Source: Tillus elongatus
Lineage: Eukaryota > Arthropoda > Insecta > Coleoptera > Cleridae
Length of the DNA stretch: 64,000 bases
Reading direction: 5' to 3'
Assembly: GCA_964006375.1 (NCBI GenBank)
Contig: OZ023262.1
Location: forward strand, 93,569,654-93,633,653
Shown: positions 27,149-36,808 of the stretch, in pieces
How positions within the stretch are numbered: the stretch's first letter is position 1
How the letters are laid out: each line of letters starts with the position of its first letter
Notes under the pieces: generated by a model
What the model was told of the DNA's origin: nothing
Databases searched by the model: none
The model's input: the letters and a program-made list of their open reading frames with translations, nothing else
Position numbers and translations under genes: made by a program

Positions 27149-27356
27149 CGACGACATCCAAATATCCCACTTGGCTCTTCATGGGATCAGTGTTTATTTG
27201 ACACATGTACCATCCTCGGTCAGACTCTCTCACTTCCTTTATGTGCAGGAACCACGTCTTGTGCTCGCTGTGTGTCACGCCGATCCTGTGATTCTTTGTT
27301 ATTACGTGACTGTGGATCGTCAGGATTGTCTGTGTGTCCACTCGCAGCCACGCCAC
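27149..27356 (-). CDS. Immunoglobulin-domain exon, DIP/lachesin family (host gene)
   Basis: A minus-strand exon of 208 bp. It begins after an acceptor (TTTTACAG) and ends at a strong donor (GTAAGTAG). Its translation, VAWLRVDTQTILTIHSHVIT ... WFLHIKEV ... DRGWYMCQINTDP ... VGYLDVV, is the first Ig domain (strands C to G) of insect DIP/lachesin cell-surface proteins. It includes the Trp and the YMC cysteine of the Ig fold. DIPs bind Dpr proteins in synaptic and axonal recognition. The exon starts in phase 0 and ends after one extra base. No neighbouring exon was found in the window, so it lies within large TE-filled introns. Which DIP or lachesin paralog it belongs to cannot be decided from one exon. 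Confidence 0.88.
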
Positions 27357-27361
27357 CTGTA

Positions 27362-27768
27362 AAAGTTCATTTGCCTTATTAAAGTACGTACGTAAAGCCA
27401 AAGATTTTTACAAAATAGAGATTGAGAAATTGTGTTGATTTACGAATTCGTCGAATCAAATTCCTTGCCTTGATCTCTTTTAGCGTTGTCAAATGCTGAG
27501 AAGGTATTTGATATTATTATATCAAATAGTTTTTCATAATATTATCATTAATATTATAATGATAATATTTTTAGACTTTGTGCATAATGCATAGAAGTAA
27601 AGCAAGTTAAGATTGAATAAAAACGCCATGTCACAGCAACTGCGTTATGGTAGCGAGTTTTTGTATGGGAGTTGGAGATTCCCTCTCTAACCCATAATCA
27701 AAGTCAGTTAATAAGACCACAGTAAAGAGACTCCGCACCCAGGCGTCATTTGACTGGTGAGAAGGCAG

Positions 27769-27770
<2 letters not shown>
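27362..27770. other. Likely intron, partial MITE end
   Basis: No gene seen beyond the splice acceptor. A MITE-type end (CACAGCAACTGCGTTATGGTAGCGA) occurs at about 27630-27655. Confidence 0.5.
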
Positions 27771-28231
<461 letters not shown>

Positions 28232-29985
28232 ATGTATACAAAGAAGAAAACTATTAGAGTATCTAGGATGTCTCTTTAATGGAAAGACCTAACTTTATTT
28301 AGGGATGTCAGTTATTCGTTTGTGATTTTGTTGGAAGAACAGCACAAATAACAAAGCACTTCAAATTATTGATGTTAGTTTTTATAATTGTTACGTTTTT
28401 CGAGAGGTAGTGAGTTGAATAAAAGTTCCTGAAATAAAAACATATATATTTTATTTTAACTAAAATGACTTTATTCATTCGTTTAACCCTTTCCTACGGC
28501 GTGTTCAAGTTTCCTTATTTACAATACAAAAAATCGTAATTTGTGATGTGGTTTATTACCTAACCTGCTCTTAAATCTAAAATTTAATTAACTAATACTG
28601 GTATTTTTTAAGTAATGATTATTGGTATCAATTTACATAAAACAACAGAATAAAAACATAGTGACTGTTAAGGTGTGTACAATTCCTTAAAACAACACAC
28701 TTAATCTATTATCGACATTTCATATCCTTGTAAACAGAAATAGATAAAAACAATTATTGAATGTTCTGTAATAATAAAAAAACTGTTTATTTATTTAAAT
28801 AGTAATGTCTGTATTACTACAAGCAATGTTTAAAGCGGTTAACTAACACTCACTAATGTCATTTCTGATACCTTGGATATGACCGAAATATCTGCTGCCC
28901 TCGGTGAATAGTTTGCCAGCTAGTCAAAAATGTAATCATTTAACAAAAATCTTTGTTAATAGCGCGTTATCCTCTACAGGATGCTCGGCTGTCTCCATTC
29001 TTGCTGCGCCAATCATTTACGACAAGCAGTTGGTTCCGTCTGAATATTGAACTCTACTTTAGTACTTACTCACTTACTGATTAACTGAGGTTCCAAACAA
29101 TAGCGATAGCTTGAAACTGCAGCAGCACAAAATGAATGGCAATCGCGGCAGTAATCCATCATCAAATGGGCTTGCCATCGCTGCCGCTGTGACTTTTCGA
29201 TACACGTGTCTATCCGTGGCGTTATTTTTGTCTCGCGCAGAGCTTCTCTTATTAGTTAAAGAGAGTGGGAGATGAGGTACAAATTCTGATATTTAGCATA
29301 TATCTTTTTAAGAAGAGGCATAATGCCCTATAGAAATTCACAGAATTATATTTTTAGCTACGAGTAGAACAGCTTCTTTGATTGTACAAGCGTGTATGTA
29401 TTGCAAACAATTTCAGGCAACGGCTCGCGAAAATTATATACTGCGTATCTAATGGTCACGGTTACTAATGCATTTTTTTCTCAATACCTCGTTACGTTCT
29501 TTTCAAAATAATAATTTATTAACGGAATGTCTTGCTGGCGAATTTACATACAACCTTGCGGAATTTTAATTTTAGAAATTTATTCACGTAATTTGATCAG
29601 ATTTCAATATTGTTTGATATAAATTTAAATTATTAAACTATCTGGAGAAGTGGAGCTGTATACACTACAGATTCAACAATCTAAAATTAAGTTTTAAATT
29701 TAAAATTACCGCGGAATATATTCCTTGTTGTTTGAAAATGACATCACCGTGAAGTATAAAGTAAAATAGAATAAACAAAGATGGGTTAGTAAATAATTCA
29801 ATCGTTGTTTCTAATCAGTATAATATCATATGTGTGACAGTAAATTTATAGAAACAAAATGAGGTTATTTGGAGTGAATTGTTTACAAATTGAGCTACTT
29901 AAATTCAACATGTGTGTATAGACAAAGCAATAGCACTGGAAGGTTCCTCATCATCCAGAGACTAAATCAGCGTTTCACAATCTTT
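28232..29985. other. AT-rich stretch, no gene recognised
   Basis: No open frame above background. The local sequence around 28860-29260 is less AT-rich, but no exon with splice sites and protein similarity could be supported. It is probably intron or intergenic DNA of the host gene. Confidence 0.45.
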
Positions 29986-29989
29986 AAGT

Positions 29990-31342
29990 ATTCGCGACCC
30001 AATTTTCATCAAAATTCTAATCGCGCCACCCCAGACACAACTATCGAGCCCACAACTTTCGAAGAAGTTTCCCAAATAATCAAAGCATTAAAAAATAGGA
30101 AAGCTCCGGGATACGATGGAATCTCCAACGTAGCCCTGAAAAACCTCCCCCGCAAAGCCGTGGTATTCATAGTTACGATTATGAATGCCATGCTGCGATT
30201 TCAACATTTTCCTACCATGTGGAAACTTGCCGACATTATCAACATCCCGAAACCCAGCAAAGATTCGCTGTTCCCTCAGAACTACAGACCCATTAGCCTG
30301 CTACCAGTCATCGGCAAAATCGCCGAAAAACTGATTCAGAAAAGGCTAGCTTCTTTCACCTCAGAAAATCATATCCTCCCTGATGAGCAATTCGGCTTCA
30401 GACACCAGCACTCCACCACTGACCAAGTCCTTCGTGTGGTGGAAAACATCACCAAAGGATTTAACATCAACAAGTCAACTGGTGCAATATTTCTTGACAT
30501 TGCTCAAGCTTTCGATAGGGTTTGGCATGCGGGCCTCCTAAACAAACTTCTATCATTTAATTATCCTCTCCCTCTGATTCTGCTAATCAGGTCATACCTG
30601 CAACAGAGGAAGTACCAGGTCAAACACCTTGGAGCCAGATCAAGAACGTACCCACCCACGGCTGGTCTCCCGCAGGGTTCTGCTATCTCCCCTCTGCTGT
30701 ACAGTATATTGTCGCAGACATTCCGACAGCCCCTCTAAACGTGACATACGCACTGTACGCAGACGACACTACTATCCTCAGCAGCTCCACTCAGCCGAGG
30801 ATAATAACCGAACGACTTCAGACCGCCGTACTCGAGCTGCAATCATGGTATAGGAAATCTCTTCTAGCCATAAACCCCGATAGATATTCAGCTGTCCTAT
30901 TCTCCAAGAGGAGACACACACCTCACGAACACGTTTCATTAGACAACCGTCTAATCCCCTGGCAAGATTCCGCCAAATACCTCGGGGTTTTCCTCGACAA
31001 ACACTTAACATGGCGCCCCCATGTCGATCACGCTCGAAAGAAAGCCTCGAAGCCGTTCCCACTTCTAAATAGAAATTCCAAATTGTCCATGAACAATAAG
31101 TTGCTCATGGTACAAAGTCATTATCCGGCCAGCCTTGACCTATGCATCACCTGCATGGGCCACCGCGGCGGCAACACACATCAAGACCCTTCAAATCATC
31201 CAGAACAAAATTCTGAGAATGGTAACCGGAGCGCCATGGTTTGTCCGAAACAGTCAGATTCACTCTGATCTGGAAATGCCTTCGATACTTGAGTTTATAA
31301 CTCAACTATCCACAACCCAGTTCGCAAAAGCCGTTTCTCACC
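29990..31342 (+). pseudogene. Jockey-type LINE reverse transcriptase, 5' part (before Polinton)
   Basis: The frame 29890-30738 carries the RT N-terminal block (LKNRKAPGYDGISN, FPTMWKLADIINIPKP, NYRPISLLPVIGKIAEKL). It also has motif A (TGAIFLDIAQAFDRVWH) and motif B (TAGLPQGSAISPLLYSI). A frame change leads to 30741-31268 with the YADDTTIL catalytic box, a DRYSAVLF segment and a KYLGVFLDKHLTW segment. A second change leads to 31135 onward (PAWATAAATHIKTLQIIQNKIL). Upstream similarity fades near 29990, so the copy is 5'-truncated. The ORF stops abruptly at the Polinton insertion and resumes at 42281. Confidence 0.85.
31337..31342 (+). other. Target site duplication, left copy (CTCACC)
   Basis: CTCACC lies directly before the AGTAGATAGG terminus and is repeated exactly at 42281-42286, after the other terminus. 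Six bases is the duplication length typical of Polintons. Confidence 0.95.
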
Positions 31343-31825
31343 AGTAGATAGGGCGCCACCTGGGACCATCCCCTCCACTTTTTACTGCGCATGCGCGTGA
31401 CGTCATGCGCATGCGCTGACCTGCGCAGACCTGTGACAGTTGACAGCTGACCTGTCAGATTTGACAGGTGTCAAATGTCACTGACCTGACAGCTGTCAAC
31501 GTCAGCTGTCACCTGACCTGACATGTGTCAACGTCAAATGTCACCTAACCTGTCAGATGACGTCACAAGCATTCCAAGATGGCTGACCTGTCATAGACAG
31601 TTGCAACCCGGGTTCTCTCTATGGAACTAACCTGAGATGACGTCACAAGCATTCCAAGATGGCTGACCTGTTATAGACAGTTGCAACCCGGGTTCTCTCT
31701 ATGGAACTAACCTGAGATGACGTCACAAGCATTCCAAGATGTCTGACCTGTGTGTCCATAGATATCTACAAGTCAGGTTAGCTCTCCATGTGTGTTTGTC
31801 TGATTGTTTATTAAGGTTATGTCAT
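31343..31825 (+). repeat. Polinton left terminal inverted repeat
   Basis: The first ~155 bases match the right end exactly in inverse orientation. The match continues to about 31825 with one indel and a few substitutions. It contains GCGCATGCGC, TGACGTCA, an alternating series of CAGCTGTCA/TGACAGGTGTCA short palindromes, and three 80-bp tandem units (TGACGTCA at 31558, 31638 and 31718). Confidence 0.92.
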
Positions 31826-33006
31826 GTGTGTTGATTACCATGCATCTGTTTGTTTATTAAGGTTATGTATTTTGTTTATTAAGGTTAGGTGTTCGTATAC
31901 AGACTGATTACCAAGCCATTTTGATTGTTTATTAAGGTTATGTTTGTATTTGTTGATTAAGGTTATGTTCGTACACACACACACACACACAGCTGTCTGT
32001 ATTTGTTTATTAAGGTTATGTTCACACACGTGTTGATTACCAGTCATATGATTGTTTGTTAAGGTTATGTTTGTATTTGTTATTTGAATGCAAACAGACA
32101 TGATAATACAAGAGTGTACTTACATACAACAAGAGACGTCAGCCTTCTTTCACAGCTTAATACACACACTACTGAACAGGTGTCTTCTGTGTTGAGGATA
32201 CAGACAGACAGACAACTGATTGCCATTGTTGAAGCTTATACATGCTGTTTAACAAACACGTCATGACAGTTCAAAGTCTTTGCTTAAACTGACAGATGCA
32301 TGTGTATTTGAAAGAAAAGCATTCGCCTGAACTTAGATTTGAACCCACGAACCTCGAATCAGCCGTTGTTTGCTTTACATATATACACTGTCCCTAAACC
32401 AATAGCTCCACAGACACACACGTTAAAAGTTTGTTCGCTGTTGTATATATAAAACAAAGCCAGTTGTTGTTGACATATGAGGTTAGGTGTTTGTATACAT
32501 GTTGATTACCAATCATCTGATTGTTTAGTAAGGTTATGTTTGTATTTGTTATTTGAATGCAAACACACATAATAATAAGAGTGTACTTACATACAGCAAG
32601 AGACGTCATCCTTGTTTCACGACTTAACACATACTGAACAAGTGTCTCTGTCTCTTGAAGGATAAACAACGTTTTACAGTTGTTAACCTTGATCCTGTTT
32701 GAGCTTGTCTGTGTATCTGTTTAATATACACAAGAGAGAGGCCCTCTTAAAGGCAAACAACCTGTCAGTTGATGACCTTGTGTTATATCTGTTCAATAAC
32801 CCCACATTATTCGTGTTTGAGCTTGTCTAGAATACAGTCATTAGAAGTATGACATCATCCATGTAAAAACAAATACAGTTTAAAACGGTTACTGTGGGTA
32901 ATATGTATAAATAGGTTACACACAGACACTCTTAAACATATTCACAAGTCAGTTGTTGTTGAGAAAAGACTTGCTTCAAGTTGCTCTAACCCAAATCTGT
33001 TTCAAA
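31826..33006 (+). repeat. Polinton left subterminal region
   Basis: A run of short direct repeats built on TTTATTAAGGTTATGT at 31808-32070 is mirrored near the right end as CATAACCTTAATAAAC (41595-41790). Farther in, blocks at about 32240-32400 and 32570-32620 have inverted counterparts at 41215-41300 and 40660-40700. A small (AC)n lies at 31975-31990. The 5' flank of the KilA-N gene (TATAAATAGG at about 32907) may include its promoter. Confidence 0.7.
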
Positions 33007-33318
33007 ATGGCTACATTAAGTGATGTGTGTTACCAACAAATTAAAGACAACTTCTGGTATGGTCTATTTGGAGACTTTCAACTTATTATTGATAAAAACA
33101 CTGGCTATTTTAATGCAGCTAAACTGTGTAAAACTAGTAATAAAAAATTATATCATTGGATGGAAAATAAGAAAACCAAAGAGTTGATTGCCTATTACAA
33201 CAATCGTCTGAAGGAACAGTTGGGGTTTCAGCATAACAACATGACAAGTGTTTCAACCGAGGGAGCCCACTTAGAGTTATCGCCAGGGAGCCGGACTACT
33301 AGCCCCCTTAAAACGTAA
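33007..33318 (+). CDS. KilA-N domain protein
   Basis: A 103-aa protein from the ATG at 33007 (AAAATGG context). The longer frame starts at a non-ATG codon and is not preferred. Residues about 15-70 read NFWYGLFGDFQLIIDKNTGYFNAAKLCK ... WMENKKTKELI. This is the KilA-N/APSES-like DNA-binding fold found in large DNA viruses and Polinton-related elements. Homologs are usually longer; here the domain is followed by about 30 residues rich in Ser and Thr and then a stop. A role in transcription or DNA binding is an inference from the family. It is the first gene inside the left TIR, with a TATA-like TATAAATA about 100 bp upstream. Confidence 0.75.
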   Translation: MATLSDVCYQQIKDNFWYGLFGDFQLIIDKNTGYFNAAKLCKTSNKKLYHWMENKKTKELIAYYNNRLKEQLGFQHNNMTSVSTEGAHLELSPGSRTTSPLKT

Positions 33319-33635
33319 GCAACAGCTCAAGTAACACCAACATATCTGTTCAATCACCCCATTATTCGTGTTTGAGCTTGTCTAGAATACAGACATAGCA
33401 GATGTACCACAAGATAAGTTTGTTCAGGATATTATTGCTTTAAGACATACTTTTTAATTGTATTACAAAATAAAAACACATTAATTTTAACAAAGACTTT
33501 TATTTGATTCTAAGTACAAGTATGTAAACTCTTTGTTGGAATACATTTATAGAATTATTAACATTAGATGGTTCAGTGTTGCGTTGGTGCTGTTGTTGTT
33601 GTTGTCGTCGGTGTCTCTTCATGGCTGTGGGCTTA
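33319..33635. other. Intergenic, convergent gene ends
   Basis: The KilA-N gene and the minus-strand DUF8207-type gene converge here. An AATAAA at about 33469 on the plus strand could serve the KilA-N transcript. A (TTG/TCG)n-like stretch lies near 33580-33612. Confidence 0.55.
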
Positions 33636-34802
33636 CTAGGTGATAACACTAGCTTCTTTTAGTTCTTCCAAGATTGACTGAATTTCGTTGTTATGAGCAG
33701 TATTACCTGCAACTTGGGAAGCCACTAAAAGTCTAAGTCTGTCAACCAACTCGTTTATGTCATTCCAATACACATAGGCTATTTGTTTGTTATTTTGTAT
33801 CATATAGTTGTTGGTGCTGATGTTGTTTGGGCTCATGCCGTTGCTATCGCTGCTCTTATCACTCTGAGTTTTAAGTTCAGTCTTTTGTTTTTTGTTAAGA
33901 TGTCTGTCGTTGCTGTCGTCATCGTCTTCCTCGTAGGTGTAACCAAAACCTTGAGGAGTTGAGGATCTACGACCTCGTGGATTTATCACTGGTTTTATTA
34001 GAGTCAGATACTTTTCAGAGGAACAACCCTTGGTTCGTGCGTTAGGATCATAGTTCATTTTATGAACACTAGTTGCTTCTAGAATATCTCTATAGTGTTG
34101 AAGATCATCATAGGTATACCCTCTAGGTGTTTTCATAAATATCAATTCTAGCAAACCTTGTGTTTGCGGGTATCTCCTTTGGCCCAGTTGAATCTCAGCA
34201 TCAGTAAAGTCCAAGTGTTTGTTGCCAAGACTCCAGCTACCAGTATCTTTAGCGTAGCGAGCACCATACGTTTGATCAATAGTAGCAAGCCTCGGTGGTT
34301 CAGTAAAATACTTGTCTACATAATATCGAACTCGGTCAGGATATTGCTCCAAAAATTCTTGATATGCAGGGTTGGTTGTGACAGTTTGTAGGTCTGCCTC
34401 AAGCTCTTCAAATGTTGGGATGTCCTCATCGGAACTTGTCGCCTCAGCCTCTTCCCTTGGTTCAGCTTCAAAAACTTCATGGTCTTTAAGGAACTGTACT
34501 TGGGGTTTCGTTTCTGGTATATCGACTTCGTCTTTGATTTGTTCAACCTTTGGTGGTTGCAATGGCTGTTGCTGCTGCAGTGCTGCTGTGTTTTTAGATA
34601 TTTCACTTAGGGGCTCAACAAGTGGTTTATATAAACGTTGCAGAGCATCATCATTCTCAGCTCTGTTAAGTTTAAGCATTAAATGTTTTTTTCGAATATT
34701 GTCAGCAAGTTGTAAAATCCTTTTCTTAACTTTTTGCTCTTCCTTACCCAACACTTCCATTGTGCTACAACTGTTTTTGGTGTTACCAGTCGGTCTAATC
34801 AT
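33636..34802 (-). CDS. DUF8207-type protein of Polinton element
   Basis: An intact 388-aa minus-strand frame. N-terminal residues about 15-70 are charged and likely helical (EEQKVKKRILQLADNIRKKH). A Gln/Pro- and Glu-rich linker follows. The core at about residues 145-260 (RVRYYVDKYF, LATIDQTYGARYAKD, WSLGNKHLDFTDAEIQLGQ, LLELIFMKTPRGYTYDDLQHY) is the conserved block I associate with the insect family DUF8207. The tail has an acidic stretch and a basic QKTELK-type segment. Function is unknown; in this setting it could be a virion or DNA-binding protein. It diverges from the minisatellite and is transcribed toward KilA-N. Confidence 0.7.
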   Translation of the reverse strand: MIRPTGNTKNSCSTMEVLGKEEQKVKKRILQLADNIRKKHLMLKLNRAENDDALQRLYKPLVEPLSEISKNTAALQQQQPLQPPKVEQIKDEVDIPETKPQVQFLKDHEVFEAEPREEAEATSSDEDIPTFEELEADLQTVTTNPAYQEFLEQYPDRVRYYVDKYFTEPPRLATIDQTYGARYAKDTGSWSLGNKHLDFTDAEIQLGQRRYPQTQGLLELIFMKTPRGYTYDDLQHYRDILEATSVHKMNYDPNARTKGCSSEKYLTLIKPVINPRGRRSSTPQGFGYTYEEDDDDSNDRHLNKKQKTELKTQSDKSSDSNGMSPNNISTNNYMIQNNKQIAYVYWNDINELVDRLRLLVASQVAGNTAHNNEIQSILEELKEASVIT

Positions 34803-34887
34803 TTGTTTGAGCGATACAGGTTGTGTGGTGGTTTAACATATACTGACTCTGTCACGGTACATGCCTTCTTATTTATCACGATATCCG

Positions 34888-35300
34888 GCTGTCTTGTTAG
34901 ACAGCTGTGTTAGACAGCTGTGTTAGACAGCTGTCTTAGACAGCTGTCTTAGACAGCTGTGTTAGACAGCTGTGTTAGACAGCTGTGTTGGACAGCTGTG
35001 TTAGACAGCTGTCTTAGACAGCTGTGTTAGACAGCTGTCTTAGACAGCTGTGTTAGACAGCTGTCTTAGACAGCTGTGTTAGACAGCTGTCTTAGACAGC
35101 TGTCTTAGACAGCTGTGTTAGACAGCTGTCTTAGACAGCTGTCTTAGACAGCTGTCTTAGACAGCTGTGTTAGACAGCTGTGTTAGACAGCTGTGTTAGA
35201 CAGCTGTGTTAGACAGCTGTGTTAGACAGCTGTCTTAGACAGCTGTGTTAGACAGCTGTCTTAGACAGCTGTCTTAGACAGCTGTGTTAGACAGCTGTGT
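34888..35300 (+). repeat. 13-bp CAGCTG minisatellite, left block
   Basis: About 31 units of TTAGACAGCTGTG or TTAGACAGCTGTC in one orientation. Every unit contains the palindrome ACAGCTGT. The block is broken by a LINE fragment and resumes at 36247. Confidence 0.95.
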
Positions 35301-36246
35301 TTTTTTTTTTTTTGTTCCCTCAGGGCTCGTCCGCGGCCTTGCCGCCCCGATAGCACCGCAACCCTTGGTTGATTGTGCATACCCCTAGTCTTACTCCACC
35401 CATTCCAAAATCACTGTGCCTTGAACTAGTCTGCACAGCGATTGGTAGGGTGAAGTTTTATATTGCTCTGTCTCCGGTCTAGAGTGACCGTAGATCAGTT
35501 GTCTTTTCCGGTCCAGAGCTATACACTCGCACAAGATGTGCTGGGCTGATTCCTCCCCCTCGCCGCAGAGTCTGCATGCGAGGTCCCCTTCGAACCGCCC
35601 CATTTTATGTAGGTGTTTCTTGACGGCCATGTGTCCCGTCAAGAGACCTGTTGTGTTTCTGAGCTGTCCTCTGCTAAGGTTTAGCAGCTCCACAGCTCTC
35701 TTTGAACTGGGTCCGTCAATTATTGACTTCCCATGTCTGAGCCCTGGACAGTCCGCCCAGTACACCTTGTGTTGGTTTCTGACCCAGGACTTAATGGCTC
35801 CCCTGGCAGTGCTCTTTGACACGCCCAGAGCCGGTTCTGGTCCCATAAATGGTTCTGCTGACCCCCTCTTTGCGAGACTGTCAGCTTCTTCATTGCCTTT
35901 GACCCCCGAGTGACCCGGCACCCAGATGAGGGTCACCTCATTCTGCCCAGCCAGGTCGCTCGTCTCGTCTCGGCACTCACTCACCAGCCAGGAATTTACC
36001 CGTGGGCTACTTAGTGCCTTAAGGGCTGCCTGGCTGTCTGTGGCTATGAGGATCCGCTTGTTGGTGTAGCCCCTCCTCTTGTTCTCCCGCACACAGTGCA
36101 GGATGGCGTACATCTCGGCCTGAAACACCGTTGCATGGGCTCCGAGGGAAATACTGTGACTTACCCTCGGTCCTTCCGAGTAAACACCTGCCCCCGTCCC
36201 ACGCTCCCCGCCAGATCCGTCCGTGAACCAGACGAGCGCGTCCCGT
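35301..36246 (-). mobile_element. 5'-truncated LINE fragment inside the minisatellite
   Basis: A T-run at 35301-35313 (the poly-A tail on the minus strand) and a GC-rich 3' UTR precede a long coding frame that runs to 36246, where the minisatellite resumes at once. The base composition is much more GC-rich than its surroundings. Target duplications cannot be seen because the target is itself repetitive. Confidence 0.85.
35391..36246 (-). CDS. LINE RNase H domain and ORF2 C-terminus (5'-truncated)
   Basis: An open frame of about 285 codons with no start, cut by the truncation. It reads WFTDGSGGE, VFQAEMYAI, IATDSQAALKA and GNEEADSLAK, giving the four acidic catalytic positions (D, E, D, D) of LINE-type RNase H. 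A C-terminal knuckle follows (CRLCGEGEESAQHILCEC). This architecture is typical of I/LOA/R1-group LINEs that carry RNase H after the RT. The frame is unbroken to TAA, suggesting a recent insertion. It is not part of the Polinton's own gene set, and whether it is expressed is unknown. Confidence 0.85.
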
Positions 36247-36790
36247 GGTAGACAGCTGTGTTAGACAGCTGTGTTAGACAGCTGTGTTAGACAGCTGTCT
36301 TAGACAGCTGTGTTAGACAGCTGTCTTAGACAGCTGTGTTAGACAGCTGTGTTAGACAGCTGTCTTAGACAGCTGTGTTAGACAGCTGTGTTAGACAGCT
36401 GTCTTAGACAGCTGTGTTAGACAGCTGTCTTAGACAGCTGTCTTAGACAGCTGTCTTAGACAGCTGTCTTAGACAGCTGTCTTAGACAGCTGTGTTAGAC
36501 AGCTGTGTTAGACAGCTGTCTTAGACAGCTGTGTTAGACAGCTGTGTTAGACAGCTGTCTAAGACAGCTGTCTAAGACAGCTGTCTAACACAGCTGTCTA
36601 AGACAGCTGTCTAACACAGCTGTCTAACACAGCTGTCTAAGACAGCTGTGTTAGACAGCTGTCTTAGACAGCTGTGTTAGACAGCTGTGTTAGACAGCTG
36701 TGTTAGACAGCTGTGTTAGACAGCTGTGTTAGACAGCTGTGTTAGACACCTGTGTTTGACACCTGTATGACAGCTGTGTTAGACAGCTGT
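36247..36790 (+). repeat. 13-bp CAGCTG minisatellite, right block with orientation switch
   Basis: About 41 units like those in the left block. At about 36555-36650 the spacer flips from TGTCTTAGACAG/TGTGTTAGACAG to TGTCTAAGACAG/TGTCTAACACAG, the inverse complement orientation, and then flips back. The last units diverge (GACACCTGTGTTTGACACCTGTATGACAG). Confidence 0.95.
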
Positions 36791-36808
36791 CTGTCCTGTC
36801 TACCATTG

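Noticed and set aside
28860..29260. Possible host exon in a less AT-rich patch
   Set aside because: No long frame with splice sites and no recognisable protein text.
32953..33006. N-terminal extension of the KilA-N protein
   Set aside because: It begins at TTG; the ATG at 33007 has better context and directly precedes the domain.
34158..34836. Plus-strand frames opposite the DUF8207-type gene
   Set aside because: They are shadows of the minus-strand 388-aa frame and have no protein-like pattern.
34888..36790. Possible CRISPR-like array
   Set aside because: The 13-bp units are contiguous with no unique spacers. It is a minisatellite in an animal mobile element.
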